From JANLQX01 sp031368095 (GTDB taxonomy: Bacteria; Actinomycetota; Acidimicrobiia; Acidimicrobiales; JANYDT01): a stretch of DNA of 10,700 nt. Of this stretch, positions 4,920-10,700 are shown in pieces. The notes under the pieces are model-generated. The model was not told the DNA's origin, searched no databases, and saw only the letters and a list, made by a program, of their open reading frames with translations. The first letter of the stretch is position 1, and the number at the start of each line of letters is the position of its first letter. The position numbers and the translations under genes were made by a program. The stretch lies in NCBI GenBank assembly GCA_031368095.1, contig JANLQX010000209.1, positions 1 through 10,700 of the forward strand, written 5' to 3'.

Positions 4920-7259
4920 ATGCCTCCGTCCTCCACCACGACTTCAACCCCGACCGGCGAAGCGTCAACCGAGACCGATCAGGTCCACTTTCGAACGTGT
5001 CATCTCTGTGAGGCGACGTGCGGCCTCGAGATCACTACCCGTGGACCCGCCGTTGTTCGCATTCGTGGCGATCGCGCCGACGTGTTTTCGAAAGGCTTCA
5101 TCTGTCCGAAGGGTTCGACGATCAAAGATCTCGACCGGGATCCTGATCGTGTTCGTCATCCGATGATTCGCACGGGCGAGACGTGGCGCGAGGTGTCGTG
5201 GGAGGAAGCATTCGCTGAGATCGACACTCGGGTGCGAGCCTTCCGGGCCACGCACAACGATCCACGCGCCACTGCGGTGTACTTCGGCAATCCAACGGCG
5301 CACAACATCTCGTCGAGCCTGTATCTGCGTTCGATCATCAACGGACTGAAGACGACGAACGTCTTCTCGGCGTCGACCGTGGACCAGATGCCGAAGCAGA
5401 TCTCATCGGCGTTGATGTTCGGAACGATGGCCACCATTCCTGTTCCCGATCTTGACCGCACCGACTTCTTGGTGATCTTGGGGGCCAACCCGTGGGAATC
5501 GAACGGCTCGCTGTGCACCGCACCCGATTTTCCCGGTCGCGTCGAGGCGATCCGCGCCCGCGGCGGCACGGTGGTGGTCGTTGATCCTCGGCGAACAAAG
5601 ACGGCCGAACACGCAGATCGTCATCTTGCAATTCTTCCCGGCACCGATGCTGCCCTCCTGTCCGCCATCGTCCACGTACTCTTCGCCGAAGACCTCGTCA
5701 CGCTCGGTGCGGTCGACGGTCGGGTGCATGGACTCGAAGAGGCGCGGCTCGCCACGCAGCACACTTCACCGGACTGGGCAGCACCGATCACCGGACTCGA
5801 CGCGGTCGATATCACGGCGTTGGCTCGTGACCTAGCGACGGCGCCGACGGCGGCGGTCTACGGTCGCATCGGTACGTGCATCAACGAGTTCGGCACACTC
5901 ACGAGTTGGCTGGTTGACGTGGTGAACGTGTTGACCGGCAATCTCGACCGTGTCGGCGGCGCGATGTTTTCGACGACGGCTACGCAACCAGCCAAGGCCA
6001 GCTCGTCGGCCGATTCTGTGCCTCGGACCGCGAAGCAGTTCACCCTCGGTCGTTGGTCGAGCCGAGTACGCGGTGCCGCCGAAGCGGGATCGGAGCTTCC
6101 GGTTGCCGTGCTCGCCGAAGAGATCGAGACTCCGGGTGACGGTCAGATTCGAGCGCTCTTCAGCGTCGCCGGGAACCCGGTCCTGTCGACGCCCGACGGT
6201 CGACGACTCGACGCCGCGCTGGCATCGTTGGAACTGTTCGTGGCCGTCGACTCGTACGTGAACGAAACCACGCGACACGCCCACGTGCTGTTGCCGGCGC
6301 CGCGTTCGCTCACTCGACCGCATTACGACCACCTGCTCTATCAATTCGCCGTCCGCTCGGTGGCGAACTGGTCCGACCCGGTGTTTGAACTTGATGCCGA
6401 CGAACGACACGAGTGGGACACGCTGCTTCGTCTCGGGGCGATCGTGGCCGGGGTCGGGGTGGATGTCGACGTGGAGGCGCTTGACGATTCCGTGGCCCAG
6501 GCGCGGCTGTCGGCCGCGGTCCGTAGTCCGGCGAGCGTCGTGTTCGGTCGCGACATCTCCGAACTCATGGCGTTGTGCGCCCCGGAACGCGGACCGGCCC
6601 GACTGATCGACATCAGCCTTCGTCTCGGTCGTTTCGGCGACGCGTTCGGAACGCGGCCGGACGGGCTGACGCTCGCCAAACTGCGCCGACATCCCCACGG
6701 CATCGACTTTGGACCGCTCACGCCTCGCCTCGATGAGGCTCTGGCAACGCCTTCCGGCTGCGTCGAGCTCGCGCCGGCCGTGATGGTGACCGACCTCGAA
6801 CGCTTTTGCGACGTGTGGGCCGATCGCCAGTCGGAGGGTTACCCCCGAGAAGACGACGCAGCGTCGTTGCACCTGATTGGTCGTCGCGATCTGCGGTCGA
6901 ATAACTCGTGGATGCACAACGTGAACGTCTTGGTGAAGGGTGCGCCACGTTGCACCCTGCAGATCCATCCCGTTGATGCCGCCTCGCGACACATCGACGA
7001 CGGAGCACTCGTGCGAATCACGTCGACGGTTGGTTCGATCGACGTCACGGCGGCGGTCACGACCATCGTTCGTCGTGGTGTTGTGTCACTCCCGCACGGC
7101 TACGGACATCATCGCGATGGGATGCGACTTGGCATCGCGCGCGCCCATGCCGGGGAGAGTTTCAACGACGTTGTCGACACCCGCACGATCGATCCTCACA
7201 GTGGAAACGCGGCGTTGAACTCGACGCGGGTAGTCGTCGAAGTAGCGTCGAAATGCTAA
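4920..7259 (+). CDS. Molybdopterin-dependent oxidoreductase with [4Fe-4S] cluster (formate dehydrogenase/DMSO reductase superfamily)
   Basis: 779 residues from ATG 4920. The N-terminal iron-sulfur domain has C27, C30, C34 and C62 (TCHLCEATCG ... FICPKGS), a C-x2-C-x3-C-x27-C pattern that binds [4Fe-4S]. Molybdopterin-guanine-dinucleotide segments follow: NVFSASTVDQMPKQ (147-160), GANPWESNGSLCTAPDFPG (from 188) and VVVVDPRRTKTAEHAD (from 218). The C-terminal dinucleotide-binding domain (about 650-779) contains RRDLRSNNSWMHN (655-667). There is no Cys or in-frame UGA at the usual Mo-ligand region; the Ser residues in FSAST are candidates but I cannot assign one. No Tat signal, so probably cytoplasmic. 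From memory of the family it resembles the actinobacterial group typified by M. tuberculosis Rv0197, whose substrate is not known to me. No electron-transfer subunit gene is adjacent. An upstream extension to 4692 would run antisense through the AhpD-like gene and is rejected. Confidence 0.9.
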   Translation: MPPSSTTTSTPTGEASTETDQVHFRTCHLCEATCGLEITTRGPAVVRIRGDRADVFSKGFICPKGSTIKDLDRDPDRVRHPMIRTGETWREVSWEEAFAEIDTRVRAFRATHNDPRATAVYFGNPTAHNISSSLYLRSIINGLKTTNVFSASTVDQMPKQISSALMFGTMATIPVPDLDRTDFLVILGANPWESNGSLCTAPDFPGRVEAIRARGGTVVVVDPRRTKTAEHADRHLAILPGTDAALLSAIVHVLFAEDLVTLGAVDGRVHGLEEARLATQHTSPDWAAPITGLDAVDITALARDLATAPTAAVYGRIGTCINEFGTLTSWLVDVVNVLTGNLDRVGGAMFSTTATQPAKASSSADSVPRTAKQFTLGRWSSRVRGAAEAGSELPVAVLAEEIETPGDGQIRALFSVAGNPVLSTPDGRRLDAALASLELFVAVDSYVNETTRHAHVLLPAPRSLTRPHYDHLLYQFAVRSVANWSDPVFELDADERHEWDTLLRLGAIVAGVGVDVDVEALDDSVAQARLSAAVRSPASVVFGRDISELMALCAPERGPARLIDISLRLGRFGDAFGTRPDGLTLAKLRRHPHGIDFGPLTPRLDEALATPSGCVELAPAVMVTDLERFCDVWADRQSEGYPREDDAASLHLIGRRDLRSNNSWMHNVNVLVKGAPRCTLQIHPVDAASRHIDDGALVRITSTVGSIDVTAAVTTIVRRGVVSLPHGYGHHRDGMRLGIARAHAGESFNDVVDTRTIDPHSGNAALNSTRVVVEVASKC

Positions 7260-7289
7260 CTAATATGCACACGTACGAGTGATATGGTA

Positions 7290-7313
7290 AGCGTGCTTGC
7301 CTTGTAGCACGTT
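7290..7313 (+). terminator. Hairpin after the molybdo-enzyme gene
   Basis: CGTGCT (7292-7297) pairs with AGCACG (7306-7311) around an 8-base loop, and one wobble plus one A-T pair extend the stem. It lies about 30 bases after the TAA in an unusually AT-rich patch (about 7255-7290). No T-run follows, so this is a possible, not a typical, intrinsic terminator. Confidence 0.35.
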
Positions 7314-7319
7314 CCACGC

Positions 7320-7384
7320 CTCAGACCGAACATCTCAGAACCCAGTACTGGCGCGGGTTGTGAGGTGGGAGTAGCTCAGAACCC
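7320..7384. repeat. Direct-inverted-direct 10-bp repeats upstream of HU
   Basis: CTCAGAACCC occurs exactly at 7334-7343 and again at 7375-7384. Between them GGGTTGTGAG (7355-7364) is its reverse complement with one mismatch. Start-to-start distances are 21 and 20 bases, about two DNA turns. A partial copy, CTCAGACC, lies at 7320-7327. The middle copy could pair with either neighbour in RNA (loops of 11 and 10 bases), giving two mutually exclusive hairpins. Placed 84 bases or more before the HU start, these look like operator half-sites or a leader structure controlling the HU operon; function is inference. Confidence 0.6.
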
Positions 7385-7394
7385 TTGTCTTTCG

Positions 7395-7424
7395 CGGACA
7401 ATGCTTGACTTGTGCGCGTAAATC
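7395..7424 (+). promoter_or_regulatory. Tentative promoter of the HU operon
   Basis: CGGACA (7395-7400) and TAAATC (7419-7424) are 18 bases apart and would start transcription near 7431, leaving a leader of about 37 bases. The -35 is a partial match only. TTGTCT (7385-7390) and TTGACT (7405-7410) are nearby -35-like words without a well-placed -10. The repeat triplet lies immediately upstream, the usual place for regulator sites. Confidence 0.25.
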
Positions 7425-7467
7425 CTTTTCTCTGTCTCTTCGTAAGTCGTCGTGCCAGGAGGCAGTC

Positions 7468-7791
7468 GTGAATAAAACAGAACTCATCGAGGCTGTTGCG
7501 GAAGCAGCAGGACTCACCAAGACCGATAGTGACAAGGCGGTGAACGCGCTGCTAGCCACTGTTACGGCAGCGGTGCAAGCCGGCGACAAAGTCACGATTC
7601 CGGGATTCGGAACGTTCGAAGTGACGGAGCGAAAAGCCCGCACAGGACGTAACCCGCAAACCGGTGAAACCATCAAGATCGCTGCGTCGAAGAGTCCGAA
7701 GTTCAAGGCCGGCTCCGGATTCAAGGCTGCGGTTAACGCCAAAGGCAAAGCGAAGGCCACCGTCAAGGCTCCGGCAAAGAAGGGGAAGTAA
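7468..7791 (+). CDS. hup: HU-family DNA-binding protein
   Basis: 107 residues starting at GTG 7468, chosen because AGGAGG (7457-7462) lies 5 bases upstream and the protein then begins MNKTELIEAVAEAAG, the classic HU start; an ATG at 7405 would add unrelated residues. Residues 1-90 are a complete HU fold: the helical dimerisation region, IPGFGTFEVTERKAR (44-58) and the DNA-inserting arm with RNPQTGETIKI (61-71), where the arm-tip Asn-Pro is at 62-63. HU dimers bend and compact DNA in the nucleoid. Residues 91-107 are a short basic tail (KGKAKATVKAPAKKGK). Mycobacterial HupB carries a long PAKK-rich tail in the same polypeptide; here most of that tail is a separate gene 4 bases downstream in another frame. 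The codons at the start are unusually A-rich and the ribosome site is strong, fitting high expression. Confidence 0.95.
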   Translation: MNKTELIEAVAEAAGLTKTDSDKAVNALLATVTAAVQAGDKVTIPGFGTFEVTERKARTGRNPQTGETIKIAASKSPKFKAGSGFKAAVNAKGKAKATVKAPAKKGK

Positions 7792-7795
7792 TCAC

Positions 7796-8065
7796 ATGGC
7801 AGTGAAGAAAGCAGCAGCTGCACCCGCCAAGAAGGCAGCAGCGAAGAAAGCAGCACCCGCCAAGAAGGCTCCGGCCAAGAAGGCAGTAGCCAAGAAGGTC
7901 GTTGCCAAGAAGGCAGCACCCGCCAAGAAGGCAGTAGCCAAGAAGGTCGTTGCCAAGAAGGTCGTTGCCAAGAAGGCAGTAGCCAAGAAGGTCGTTGCCA
8001 AGAAGGCAGCACCCGCCAAGAAGGCTCCGGCCAAGAGGGCAGCAAAGAAGTCAGCAACAAAGTAG
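7796..8065 (+). CDS. Small Lys/Ala-rich histone H1-like protein (stand-alone PAKK tail)
   Basis: 89 residues, 32 of them Lys, the rest mostly Ala, Val and Pro, with no acidic or aromatic residue. The sequence is a run of five- and six-residue units of the types PAKKA, AVAKK and VVAKK. This is the composition of histone H1 tails and of the C-terminal domain of actinobacterial HupB, so non-specific DNA binding and compaction in the nucleoid are expected. A start at ATG 7796 is supported by AGGGGA 9 bases upstream. It begins 4 bases after the HU stop in the +1 frame, so both are surely on one transcript. The +1 frame is open across the end of HU, so a single frameshift would fuse the two. No folded domain is visible. 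It could be wrongly dismissed as low-complexity sequence, but its position, ribosome site and clean stop support a real gene. Confidence 0.82.
   Translation: MAVKKAAAAPAKKAAAKKAAPAKKAPAKKAVAKKVVAKKAAPAKKAVAKKVVAKKVVAKKAVAKKVVAKKAAPAKKAPAKRAAKKSATK
7859..8038 (+). repeat. In-frame 15-bp tandem repeat in the histone-like gene
   Basis: GCCAAGAAG recurs at 7859, 7874, 7889, 7904, 7922, 7937, 7952, 7967, 7982, 7997, 8015 and (as GCCAAGAGG) 8030. The period is 15 bases, with two steps of 18 where an extra codon is inserted. Longer identical blocks occur too: the stretch from 7883 to 7921 reappears at 7976-8014. The steps are multiples of three, so unit gain or loss would change tail length without breaking the frame. 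Confidence 0.9.
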
Positions 8066-8072
8066 GAACGCC

Positions 8073-8094
8073 GCTCCGGCGAAACAGCCGGAGC
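8073..8094 (+). terminator. Hairpin after the HU/histone-like operon
   Basis: GCTCCGGC (8073-8080) and GCCGGAGC (8087-8094) are exact reverse complements around GAAACA. The stem begins 8 bases after the histone-like stop and ends on the stop codon of the convergent PIG-L gene. It lacks a T-run. A second perfect stem, CGCCGGT (8123-8129) with ACCGGCG (8136-8142), follows within the PIG-L coding end and may add to termination. Confidence 0.5.
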
Positions 8095-8882
8095 TACAGC
8101 GATGCAACCAACGCAAACGCCTCGCCGGTTTCTACACCGGCGGGGCGTGCTGCATTTCGGGCTTCTTCGGTGATCGTGCGCCGGAACACATCGATTTGCG
8201 GTGAGGCGAGACCGCTGTCGTCAGCGGCGATATGCATCGTGGTTTCGTATTGCGACTGATGGCTGAGTAGTGCCTTCACCTTTGCGTCGATGGCAGATTC
8301 GTCGCAGGACTCGACGTGATGGACCTCATCGGCCTCCCACAGCAGCAGCGTCGACGGACGATGGGGCTTGGCGTCCTGGTCAGGAAAAAACTTCGGATCG
8401 CGCGCGGCCACGATGGCTTCGCAGGCGAGCAGTCCCGCATGACGGTGGTCTGGATGTATCCGGTACCGACGCCACGGATCGTGTCCGAGAACGACATCGG
8501 GGGCAAAGTGGCGAATCCATCGACAAACCTCGGCCCGTTGCGCGAGTCCGCTTTCCAACTCACCGTCGATCCATCCGGCAAAGACGACATGGTCATCGCT
8601 GGTGCCTCCGAGACAGCGAGCCGCAGCGCGCTGTTCGCGCTGGCGCGTGGTGATGAGTTCGTTGGTGTCCACGTTCGGATCCCAGGTGCCTTTTGACCCG
8701 TCGGTGAGGATCAAATGGAAGATCTCGCAACCGGCTTGTGCCCACTTGGCCAGAGTGGCGCCACACCCGAACTCCACGTCGTCGGGATGGGCCCCTATGG
8801 CGAGCGCTCGTCGGGGCACAGGTAGATCAAGCTGAATCTCGGTACGAAGACCGTGCCGCCGATACGAATCAGGAATACTCAT
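8094..8882 (-). CDS. PIG-L family zinc-dependent deacetylase
   Basis: 262 residues, typical for the family. The N-terminal AHPDD motif (31-35) supplies zinc ligands H32 and D35 and the probable general base D34. The second metal/active-site motif, HPDHRHAG (143-150), supplies H146. Between them are TDGSKGTWDP (60-69) and the helix TTRQREQRAAARCLGG (78-93), also conserved. PIG-L enzymes remove an acetyl group from N-acetylglucosaminyl compounds: MshB in mycothiol synthesis, Mca on mycothiol conjugates, and bacillithiol or glycolipid relatives. I cannot tell which substrate applies; the lack of other mycothiol genes in view leaves it open. The start codon overlaps the cofC stop (ATGA) and a ribosome site AAGGA lies 6 bases upstream inside cofC, so translation is coupled to cofC. 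The gene ends against the hairpin of the convergent HU operon. Confidence 0.88.
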   Translation of the reverse strand: MSIPDSYRRHGLRTEIQLDLPVPRRALAIGAHPDDVEFGCGATLAKWAQAGCEIFHLILTDGSKGTWDPNVDTNELITTRQREQRAAARCLGGTSDDHVVFAGWIDGELESGLAQRAEVCRWIRHFAPDVVLGHDPWRRYRIHPDHRHAGLLACEAIVAARDPKFFPDQDAKPHRPSTLLLWEADEVHHVESCDESAIDAKVKALLSHQSQYETTMHIAADDSGLASPQIDVFRRTITEEARNAARPAGVETGEAFALVASL

Positions 8883-9496
8883 CGGTGATCCTTCACGCCC
8901 ATGATCTCGTCGAGGTCATCAGGGACGTCGACGTCGTGGTCGAGTTCGGGATCGTCGACGACGCGTGTTTCGACGTCGAACCGAGCCGTGATGTCGAGCG
9001 CTTGGCGCTCGTGTCGAGCGAAGGATCCCTCGCCGTAGGCGAACTCAAAGTTGGCGAGTACGTCGTCGCGCAGCGGTAGTGACATGGCGTTGGTGCCATC
9101 GTGGCGATGGTCGGGAACGAGGGTGATGCCGACTTCTGCCGCCAGCCAACGAAGATCGCGGGCCAGGGGCAGGTCGCTGTGCACGATGACGGCTCGCGTC
9201 ACCCCCTGTTCGTAGAGTTGAGCAACGGCCGAGGCCACGGCCGCGTTCAACCCCTGCCCGGCTTCGTGCAGCACGACGAGATTGCGGGACTGCGCCCAGC
9301 GAACCACGGCCGGATCATCACACACGATGGCCACCGGAAGGTCGTGGGCGGCGTCGACCACGGCGTTGGCGAAACGCTGAGCGAGCACGGCCCGGGCTTC
9401 GGAGCTCAAGGCCTCGGAGAGCCGGCGCTTGGCTTGACCGAACCCCTTGACCGGAATGAGAACAACGACGGGTCCGAGCGGGTTCGGTGTCGCCAT
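8879..9496 (-). CDS. cofC: 2-phospho-L-lactate / phosphoenolpyruvate guanylyltransferase (coenzyme F420 synthesis)
   Basis: 205 residues with the CofC/FbiD nucleotidyltransferase pattern: IPVKGFGQAKRRLS (14-27) for GTP binding, EAGQGLNAAVASAV (78-91), VIVHSDLPL (103-111) with the metal-binding Asp, PDHRHDGTNA (128-137) and FAYGEGSFARH (152-162). It couples GTP to a phosphorylated three-carbon acid to make the activated side-chain precursor of F420; in mycobacteria FbiD uses phosphoenolpyruvate, while archaeal CofC uses 2-phospholactate. The substrate here is unproven, but the actinobacterial setting favours phosphoenolpyruvate. The other F420 genes (fbiA, fbiB, fbiC) are not in the window. 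It follows the anti-sigma gene by 25 bases and overlaps the PIG-L gene by four, so all probably share a transcript. The ribosome site before ATG 9496 is weak (AGG about 11 bases upstream). Confidence 0.9.
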   Translation of the reverse strand: MATPNPLGPVVVLIPVKGFGQAKRRLSEALSSEARAVLAQRFANAVVDAAHDLPVAIVCDDPAVVRWAQSRNLVVLHEAGQGLNAAVASAVAQLYEQGVTRAVIVHSDLPLARDLRWLAAEVGITLVPDHRHDGTNAMSLPLRDDVLANFEFAYGEGSFARHERQALDITARFDVETRVVDDPELDHDVDVPDDLDEIMGVKDHR

Positions 9497-9521
9497 AGCT
9501 GACCGAACCTAGTGCGCCTCT

Positions 9522-10457
9522 CTACGCCTGATCGAGCGTGGCGACGGCGGCCGCCGAAGCTTTGCTGGCGACCACGCCTGGACTTGCCTCATCGGTGAGG
9601 ACGAGCTGGCTCCACTGTTCGTCGGCGGCAAAGGGCATGGCTCGTGGACTGCGCCCCATGACCCCGAGGCTCAAGACGGCGCCGTTCTTCACGCCCCAGA
9701 GCTGGTAGGTCCGACCAGCGGCCAAGGTCGGCAACGTGTCGCCCACGATGTAGCCCTCGCCATCGGCGGCCAGCAGGACATGGCCGAACGAGTGGCCGTC
9801 GGAGCTGACGAGCTGCACATTGCGGGCCGACGGATCGGTTTCCAGTTGTGCGATGCGGACCGCGACCGGCGACGCTGACTGAAGGCGCCCGAGTTGCTCG
9901 CGCAGCTGAGAAGACCTTGCTCGTTCTATTGCCACGTCCGTGCGAAGGGCCTTCGACACCGACTTGGCCGAACGGAGCTCAGCATTGCGATTCACGGTGA
10001 AAGCGGACATGACGATGCCGACACCGACAACAGCGGCAGCAACCGAAATCCTCGGACGAGCAAATGCCCGCCCACGACCGGACGCGCCGGCTGTGTCGAA
10101 CGCCGCCAACGGCGGACGACTCGGTCCGGCGATACCCCATCGTCGGCGACGCTTCGAAGCGAGTGGACGGACGACCGGTGCAGGTGCAGTCGTGCGCAGT
10201 CCATCGGCGATTCGTCCCCAAAGATCGGCCGGAGCGGTGATGACCGAGTTGCCGAGTGCGCTCGCCACGATGCGGTGACTGTCGAGTTCATCTCGAGCTC
10301 GAGGCGAACGAAGCACGTAGGTCTCAACGGCTTCACGCTCGTCGGGATCATCGATGGCGTCAAGGGCGAGGGCCCCGAGAAGTTCGTCGAGTTCGGCGTC
10401 GGTCCATCGCCGATGCGGGTCGTGTGCGTTCGCTTGGCCGGCGTTGTCGTTACTCAT
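9522..10457 (-). CDS. RskA-like anti-sigma factor, membrane-anchored
   Basis: 311 residues. Residues about 18-90 form the cytoplasmic anti-sigma domain (DAELDELLGALALDAIDDPDE...), as in SigK/RskA pairs. It lacks the HxxxCxxC zinc motif of ZAS-type anti-sigma factors. A basic linker (RRRRW at about 103-107) leads to one membrane helix at about 138-156. A Leu/Ala/Arg-rich stretch with coiled-coil character follows (157-196), then a periplasmic RskA C-terminal domain (about 200-305) with VLLAADGEGYIVGD, LAAGRTYQLWGVKNGAVLSLGVMG and a final SQLVLTDEASPG. It should hold its sigma factor inactive until regulated proteolysis. I chose ATG 10457 because it overlaps the sigma stop as ATGA, implying coupled translation; an in-frame GTG at 10466 would add three residues. 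Confidence 0.87.
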   Translation of the reverse strand: MSNDNAGQANAHDPHRRWTDAELDELLGALALDAIDDPDEREAVETYVLRSPRARDELDSHRIVASALGNSVITAPADLWGRIADGLRTTAPAPVVRPLASKRRRRWGIAGPSRPPLAAFDTAGASGRGRAFARPRISVAAAVVGVGIVMSAFTVNRNAELRSAKSVSKALRTDVAIERARSSQLREQLGRLQSASPVAVRIAQLETDPSARNVQLVSSDGHSFGHVLLAADGEGYIVGDTLPTLAAGRTYQLWGVKNGAVLSLGVMGRSPRAMPFAADEQWSQLVLTDEASPGVVASKASAAAVATLDQA

Positions 10458-10700
10458 GTTCCCCACCCCGGTGCGGCTGCTCCCGGTCTCCGGTCGTCGG
10501 CGGTTCGTCCGTCTCCGTTTTGTTCTCCATTTTTTTCACCGTGCTGGTCGTCGTGACCAACGTCGTGCAGATGACGGCGCATTGCTTTCAGGCCCGAACG
10601 AATTCTGCTCTTTACGGTACCCTCGGGCTGGCTGAGCAGGCTGGCGACCTCTCGGTAGCTGTACCCGCCGAAGTACGCCAGGTCGATGGCGCGGCGTTCG
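10454..10700 (-). CDS. ECF sigma-70 factor, C-terminal part (runs off the right edge)
   Basis: The minus-strand frame is open from the window edge to a TGA at 10456-10454, giving 81 residues of the C-terminus; the first codon lies partly outside. Residues 1-44 of the fragment are sigma region 4: ERRAIDLAYFGGYSYREVA, then SLLSQPEGTVKSRIRSGL and KAMRRHL, a helix-turn-helix that reads the -35 element. The spacing and GTVKSR signature are typical of ECF sigma factors of the SigK type that pair with RskA. A hydrophilic tail of about 37 residues (rich in Asp, His, Gly, Asn) follows region 4 and is longer than usual. The stop overlaps the anti-sigma start, the standard gene order for such pairs. Region 2 and the promoter are outside the window. 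Confidence 0.88.
   Translation of the reverse strand, partial: ERRAIDLAYFGGYSYREVASLLSQPEGTVKSRIRSGLKAMRRHLHDVGHDDQHGEKNGEQNGDGRTADDRRPGAAAPGWGT

Noticed and set aside
5832..6992. 386-codon minus-strand open frame opposite the molybdo-enzyme
   Set aside because: Arg/His-rich shadow frame with no recognisable domain, antisense to a conserved enzyme.
7362..7440. tRNA-like start GTAGCTCAG
   Set aside because: It resembles a tRNA D-arm, but no TPsiC arm (GGTTCGA-like), anticodon stem or acceptor pairing can be found downstream; it is part of the repeat triplet.
7335..8060. Minus-strand frame with repeated PSWQRPSWLLPSW-like units
   Set aside because: It is the complement of the PAKK repeat; the plus-strand reading has the ribosome site, the start and known HupB-like composition.
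7796..8065. Treating the PAKK repeats as a CRISPR-like or non-coding array
   Set aside because: The units are contiguous without unique spacers, change only by whole codons and have a ribosome site, start and stop.
9894..10556. 220-codon plus-strand open frame over the anti-sigma and sigma genes
   Set aside because: Antisense to the RskA-like and sigma region 4 sequences, which are recognisable and overlap properly as ATGA.

Overview
The window is GC-rich and densely coding, with short gaps and overlapping stop/start codons. Several traits point to a high-GC Actinomycetota, plausibly a member of Acidimicrobiia. These are an HU protein followed by Ala/Lys-rich PAKK repeats, an ECF sigma factor paired with an RskA-type anti-sigma factor, a CofC/FbiD enzyme of coenzyme F420 synthesis, a PIG-L deacetylase, an Actinobacteria-type molybdopterin oxidoreductase and a Thr/Pro-rich linker in a secreted cell-wall enzyme. 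The taxonomic call is inference from gene content; no rRNA or species marker is present.

Layout from left to right. (1) 1-270 minus is the N-terminal part of a nitroreductase. (2) 271-440 is non-coding and rich in hairpins, with a perfect intrinsic terminator and a TGTGA-N6-TCACA palindrome. (3) 441-1079 minus is an NfuA-like Fe-S carrier, divergent from (4) the plus-strand operon xseA-xseB-dacB (1185-4295): both exonuclease VII subunits and a secreted PBP4-type D-Ala-D-Ala carboxypeptidase, joined by overlapping codons. (5) 4292-4864 minus is an AhpD-family peroxidase-like protein. Its stop codon shares a CTAG with the dacB stop, and it is divergent from (6) a long molybdopterin/[4Fe-4S] oxidoreductase (4920-7259 plus). 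(7) 7260-7467 is a 208-bp regulatory gap with a triplet of 10-bp repeats. It precedes (8) HU (7468-7791) and a separate small Lys/Ala-rich histone-H1-like protein (7796-8065) that resembles the detached tail of an actinobacterial HupB. (9) 8094-10700 minus is a tight cluster, transcribed right to left: ECF sigma factor (C-terminal part only), RskA-like anti-sigma factor, CofC/FbiD and a PIG-L deacetylase.

How the genes may work together. The sigma/anti-sigma pair probably controls its own operon, which would place an F420 biosynthesis step and a PIG-L deacetylase under ECF control. The nitroreductase, NfuA, AhpD-like protein and molybdo-enzyme add a general redox and Fe-S flavour. ExoVII and HU are DNA-maintenance functions. 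I see no CRISPR array, transposon, phage gene, tRNA or rRNA.

The least ordinary signals are the split HU/PAKK-tail gene pair with its in-frame 15-bp tandem repeat, the direct-inverted-direct repeat triplet upstream of HU at about two helical turns spacing, and the alternating inverted-repeat cluster between the nitroreductase and nfuA. I found no clear evidence of a wholly new defence or metabolic system.
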